DNA of 48,507 bases. Origin: Priapulus caudatus (lineage: Eukaryota > Priapulida > Priapulimorpha > Priapulimorphida > Priapulidae). The translations under genes were made by a program, and so were the position numbers. The stretch covers positions 125,887-174,393 of the forward strand of contig NW_014577062.1 in the NCBI RefSeq assembly GCF_000485595.1, written 5' to 3'. Shown here piece after piece: positions 41,708 through 48,507 of the stretch (within the stretch, counting starts at the first letter, position 1; every line of letters starts with the position of its first letter). The notes beneath the pieces were generated by a model that had not been told where the DNA came from, did not search any database, and was given only the letters and a program-made list of their open reading frames with translations.

Positions 41708-42052
41708 TTAGTCTGATGGCGGGTCGTGATGCTCGTCGATCATGAAAGCAGGCACGCAGTGCGTGTGCACCACTTCCTCGTCCTCGGACGATTTCTCGTC
41801 TGCCGTATCCTTTCTCTCGCCGCCGCTTGTGTTGTTGTCATCGTCTTCCTCGTCGTCATCGTCGTGCAGGTGTGTCAGCTCCTGCGGCGTCTCTGCCCAC
41901 AGGTGCGGTACGAGGCTGTCGTGGCGTCGGCGCGGCGATCGCGCCGGGCTCTCGGCAGTACCGGAGACATCGCGCGAGCGGCTCGCGATGAAATTGCCCA
42001 TGTCTTCCTCGCACGTCATCTCGACGTGCTCAACTGTCGACTCATGCGGCAT
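41708..42052 (-). CDS. NT5C2: NT5C2-like purine 5'-nucleotidase, last coding exon
   Basis: Begins after GCAG with MPHESTVEHVEM, the sequence that follows the final helical region in cytosolic purine 5'-nucleotidase II. It ends in a low-complexity acidic tail (THLHDDDDEEDDDN), the hallmark of this enzyme's C terminus, and stops at 41708 (115 codons including stop). It starts in phase 0, matching the donor of the exon at 45851-45733 (phase 0) and not the neighbouring exon at 43001-42897 (phase 1). The tail is longer and more varied than the human acidic run, with Ser/Glu/Asp-rich sequence continuing to the end. Confidence 0.88.
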   Translation of the reverse strand: MPHESTVEHVEMTCEEDMGNFIASRSRDVSGTAESPARSPRRRHDSLVPHLWAETPQELTHLHDDDDEEDDDNNTSGGERKDTADEKSSEDEEVVHTHCVPAFMIDEHHDPPSD

Positions 42053-42129
42053 CTGCGCAAAGAGATGACGCCACCGATTAAAGCCAGGATTTTCGAAATC
42101 ACTGTTTCAAAATGCGAAGACTAGAAAAC

Positions 42130-42475
42130 TGTAGTGAAATATAGTCTCACCTAATAGCAGAAATGTTACCGATTACACCAACTTGAAAAACACTAAGAAT
42201 TTATGCTGATATATCGTAGAAAATTTGATTTTAACACATCGTAACACCATGGCATATTTGATTATAGCAACAATTAATTTGCAAATGGTGCCTTCAAAAA
42301 AAGTGCACTACAGTGAATACCTATATGAAATTAAAATGAGTAATCTAAATTCGAATTGTGCATGTTTTAGTGGTACGGAGGTTCTAAGACATGTTAGCGT
42401 TACTCTAGACAGTTGCTATTACTCGAGCAATAAGGGTAAGTATAGTAAAAGTGGGGAAAACACGAGACTGGTTAG
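42130..42475. repeat. Interspersed repeat, second copy of 4550-4990
   Basis: Ends match the DDOST intron copy (AAATATAGTCTC..., GGTTCTAAGACATG..., TTACTCTAGACAGTTGCT...). The middle is different. The plus frame 42225-42542 runs through it and is not considered a gene. Confidence 0.5.
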
Positions 42476-42772
42476 AAAATATTTTCGAAATCCTGGCTAT
42501 ATAACGACAGACGTCGTGCACCGAGGAAACAGCTTGTTGTGAATATGTGGCATCTTGATTTTTTGTACGGAACTGTTTGTCATTACTGTCTAGTGGACAC
42601 ACACCGTCAGACACACGTGCTGTGTTACAGTTGCTGCCGTATGCTTTGGTGTCAGAATAACGGAATTAAACTAATTTCTGTAGTGAATTCACTACATCGC
42701 TATGATGACAGCAAAACTAACATAACAGATGGTAACAATAACACAGACACAAAGTAACTAAATATGCTAAAT

Positions 42773-42773
<1 letters not shown>

Positions 42774-42812
<39 letters not shown>
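42774..42812. repeat. (TA)n microsatellite
   Basis: About 40 bp of TA followed by a short CACA-rich stretch, just 3' (minus strand) of the exon ending at 42897. This is where the C-terminal exon block of the 5'-nucleotidase would be expected. Confidence 0.9.
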
Positions 42813-42818
<6 letters not shown>

Positions 42819-42896
42819 TGCACACGAACACGCACACAAACATGAACACAGAAACACACAAGCACACGCACACATATATTTATAACCACTTCGCAC

Positions 42897-45504
<2,608 letters not shown>

Positions 45505-45732
45505 CTGCAAACAAAAAATCTTACAGTGAATTGTTAATGTTACTAAGCAGGTAAAATCTTAAACACAATGAATGCATGAGTAAATTATAGGCAAAACAGC
45601 CTTTAGAATACAATAGAACTTAGTCACGACATTAGATCATACATATATATATATATATATATATATAAATACATAAATATGCTAATCTAGATACACAGGT
45701 TGGGTGTCATTATATTATGTATAAGCACTTAC

Positions 45733-46676
45733 GAGAATAGGTGGTGCTCGAAACATGTAGCTGAATGAATAGTGCAGTAAATTCATAAACGTCGCAGCAT
45801 ACAAGTCAGCATAATGTGTTACCTGGCCAGCAAAGAATGTCTGCCGTGATCCTAAAAAATAAATAGCAAAATTTACATCACATCATCACACACCATCATT
45901 CATATGCTAGTAGTTAGGACATTTGTATTTAATAATTATAGTTAAGCTTCTATTATTCGTGTATCCACCATTTATAGTAACATTCATGCTTTGCCATGAA
46001 CACGTTTGGTTATATTAGGGGTGAATAATGATAAATATTGTCATTAATCACCCCTAGTTATATGTAACACATGTAGTTAGTAAAAGCACAAACAGCCCTA
46101 ATACACACCACTTCTGAATAAGCTACCCATCATTCCATATGCCATGTCCATCTCATGCGCCACTTCTCTGTTGTTCTTTTGTAGTGACCTAATGTCAGGT
46201 ATCTGTTGTGTGCTGCTGTCCAAATTCCTGAGCAAAGAAGCAAACATAACCAGAATATGCTTTCACATCTCCTCTCTCTGGAGTTTAATCATGCCAACCC
46301 CACCATCTTCCTGTTAAGAACTTCAATTCTGGGGACATCACTAAATTGCCATCAACCTGTAATTAAGTAACTGGGGCTGGTTGCCAGTAACAAAATTTGT
46401 CTTAAGATTAGTCCTAACATGAAGTTTTTCTTACAAACCGTTGACAGAAACATGGTAAAATTGTGAGTTTCTCAAAAGCAGTGTATAGAGGGCCTGTCTA
46501 GAAGACAAAAGTTAAACCTAATTTTGTTTCTGACAATGCCCCCCTGGTATGTACTTACCTGTATAATGCAGAAATCAGGCCATCGAGATATTGAAGCTTA
46601 TCATACAGTTCCCGTTTATCTGTCCAGACATGCAGTTCCTGTGCCAGTTCCGGCACGACGAGAAATGTCCTCCAAC
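45733..46676 (-). CDS. NT5C2: NT5C2-like purine 5'-nucleotidase, C-terminal exon block, displaced upstream
   Basis: Three in-phase exons: 46676-46559 ([20 protein letters not shown]...), 46227-46109 ([12 protein letters not shown]...[12 protein letters not shown]) and 45851-45733 ([20 protein letters not shown]...MFRAPPIL). In the family these residues come after YIGDHIFGD and before MPHESTVEH, so this block belongs between 42897 and 42052. Here it lies upstream of the middle block on the same strand. Its entry phase (GT completing a codon begun by G) matches the donor at 42897, and its exit (phase 0) matches the acceptor at 42052. It does not match the acceptor at 45504, which needs two preceding bases. 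Confidence 0.9.
46017..46055. repeat. Short palindromic repeat, AGGGGTGAATAATGA family
   Basis: AGGGGTGAATAATGATAA followed by a near-perfect reverse complement ending TCACCCCT. It lies in the intron between the first two exons of the displaced block's tail. Related hairpins lie at 47705-47740, and half-copies at about 9361-9388 and 11146-11175. Confidence 0.65.
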
Positions 46677-46679
46677 CTG

Positions 46680-48507
46680 TAAAATACAAATACAGTAAAA
46701 CTCGCATAAGTCGGCACTTTTGGGACCAGCATTTTTGTGCTGACTTACGAAAATGACGATATACGCGTAAGTCGTCATTTTGTAGATTTATGTGTAAGTC
46801 ATCAAAACGGTGACTTATGCATGTATATTGTCATTTTGATGACTCACAAAGCTGGCATTTCGACGACTTAGAGAGTGTCAAGCTGATATTTCGCCAGGCT
46901 TCCTATCTACATGAACTAATACATGCACTAAGGTATATCATCTCAAAATTACTTGATCCTGATGCCATAAAACACTAAAATGTTCAGTAAATAATCAAAG
47001 GAAGATTACCCCACCCTTAAATACTGCTCTACGCGCTACGACTGGATTGGGCGAGACTAGTCTGCATGTGTTTCCGCGAAACAATGAGTCATAATTTTAC
47101 CAGGAATTCGCTGTACGTTGGGCTGCATACACTGCGCCATAGGCATTTCTGATGACGACATACAGATAGGATTTTACTGTTGTTTGTATTACATAGGACC
47201 TGTCTGCGGGCGACGACTTGTACATAATGATGGCTTGTAAATAACGACTTTAGCGGGGCTATTCAAATGGATTTATCATTAGAGAAAATTGGGACTTTGA
47301 CTTCCATCACGAATTCTATTACATATTTGATTCTATTCAGCGAATTGACGAGTTAGACGATGGCGTCTTTTACTGCGAGTTTTACTGTAGACAATTTAAA
47401 TGCAGTTTAAATGCCTTTTCCCCCTGACTCTCAAAACACGCAGATCATTCGTTAGTAGCACTGTACCCATTTAAAACCAATCCATCTAATCCCACAGATC
47501 AACAATATATATTAATAGAAAGTTCCTCTTTAAGGACTGGAACACTATTGGGGAAATCAGATAATTAGCCACTGCAGCAGTGGGCTAGTCTACACTACGA
47601 GATGTCAATGTGAAATCTATAGTACAAACACATGAAGAATAAATTAAAATGTACCAATTTGCCAGTCTTAAAACCTCTGCATATATTGTATGCATATGTA
47701 TCAGTGGTTAATAATGATAATTTGTCATTATTAACCCCTAATATGTATGTATATATATATTGCAAAATATCCCACACGACCACAATCATATTTGTAAATG
47801 TTTATGTCAACAGAAACGCACCTGTGAATTGAAGTACAATGTTAGTGAAAAGAATTATAGATCTAAAACCTAGAATAGTCCTATTCTACCCATGTTATAA
47901 AAGGGCAGTTTATACCCCTCTGATCTGATCTCAATATGGCGACGGGGACTTTCCGATATGGCTTCATTCGTCTGATGTGCGAAGCATCGTGAGTGTGTCC
48001 TAACAACCCTGCTGGTATCTGATGAAGATGGTCTACGACTTCAGTCTCTTTCCCGCCAAGCCTTCCTCCCGTTACGTTGTAGCGAAAGTTCATGCATTCC
48101 ACTATATGATCGTTTCTACCTATTTGTTCTTAATCTAATTCGTATTTTAAACTCAATTGTTCTCTACGTGATAGTGAAGTTACGGATCCTTCCGGTCATC
48201 CTTCGTCCTCACCTAGAAAAGCTTCCCTCCATATCCTAATACTTTACACTACTGTCGTTTCTTTTCACATATTTTAGAGATGGTGCATATTCTCCCCCCC
48301 TCATTCTCCATTTGTTTTTTACCGTTTTCCCATTGCATTGTGGAGAATGTTAGTACATCTCACACCTATTCTCTGTCTCGTTTCAACTCTTCCCTCACAC
48401 AGTGTAGGCGCTTACAGTCACTTTTTACATTCATATTCACTTGTCCACACCATGAGCTGTTCGATCTTGAGCACTCCTTATATTGTTATATATTATTATA
48501 ATATTTA
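46680..48507. other. Right flank; no exon recognised
   Basis: The N-terminal NT5C2 exons (with DMDYT) were looked for and not seen. 46694-46870 begins CAGTAAAACTCGCATAAGTC and repeats words such as GACGACTTA/AAGTCGTCAT, resembling a decayed pogo/Tigger-type element. A minus frame at 47881-48102 lacks recognisable motifs. 48200-48507 is T/C-rich. Confidence 0.45.
47705..47740. repeat. Short palindromic repeat, AGGGGTTAATAATGA family
   Basis: GGTTAATAATGATAA and TTGTCATTATTAACC are inverted around a 2-3 base centre. It shares the arm sequence with the hairpin at 46017-46055. Confidence 0.65.

Overview
The window is animal nuclear DNA: intron-rich genes with GT-AG junctions, long AT-rich introns, microsatellites, DNA-transposon remnants, a Penelope-like retroelement and TTAGGG-type repeats. 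The gene content (a Spätzle-like ligand pair and a muscle-type myosin regulatory light chain with a lysine-rich N-terminal extension) suggests an invertebrate bilaterian, probably a protostome; I cannot name the species. All five recognisable genes lie on the minus strand. I built the gene models by hand from protein similarity, splice sites and intron phase. Two runs of N (12647-12671 and 25101-25110) mark assembly gaps.

Layout. 1-1150: half of a MITE and a 540-bp satellite. 1401-8916: complete DDOST (OST48 subunit of oligosaccharyltransferase), nine exons; its introns hold at least three DNA-transposon derivatives. 9131-20350: no host gene seen; a mosaic of near-identical segmental duplications, the satellite, TG and TC arrays, two copies of a Penelope-like (GIY-YIG) element end, and an interstitial TTAGGG patch inside a long inverted repeat. 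22361-27279: complete muscle myosin regulatory light chain, seven exons, the first coding exon being only the ATG. 31712-33468 and 35856-39425: two adjacent five-exon genes for secreted Spätzle/neurotrophin-like cystine-knot ligands with a signal peptide, a furin-type site and a C-terminal knot; their intron phases are identical. 41708-46676: 13 exons of an NT5C2-like cytosolic purine 5'-nucleotidase (HAD family).

The most striking observation is that the NT5C2-like exons are out of order. Along the minus strand the block coding the C-terminal part (46676-45733) comes before the block coding the middle of the protein (45504-42897), and the last exon (42052-41708) follows. Splice phases fit only in the canonical order (middle, C-terminal block, last exon). 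The linear junctions break the frame. This is either a mis-ordered assembly or a real rearrangement. The second notable result is the tandem Spätzle-like pair.

Functional links between neighbours are not evident: DDOST (ER glycosylation), the light chain (contractile), the cystine-knot ligands (extracellular signalling) and NT5C2 (nucleotide metabolism) are independent genes. The two ligand genes are clear tandem paralogues.
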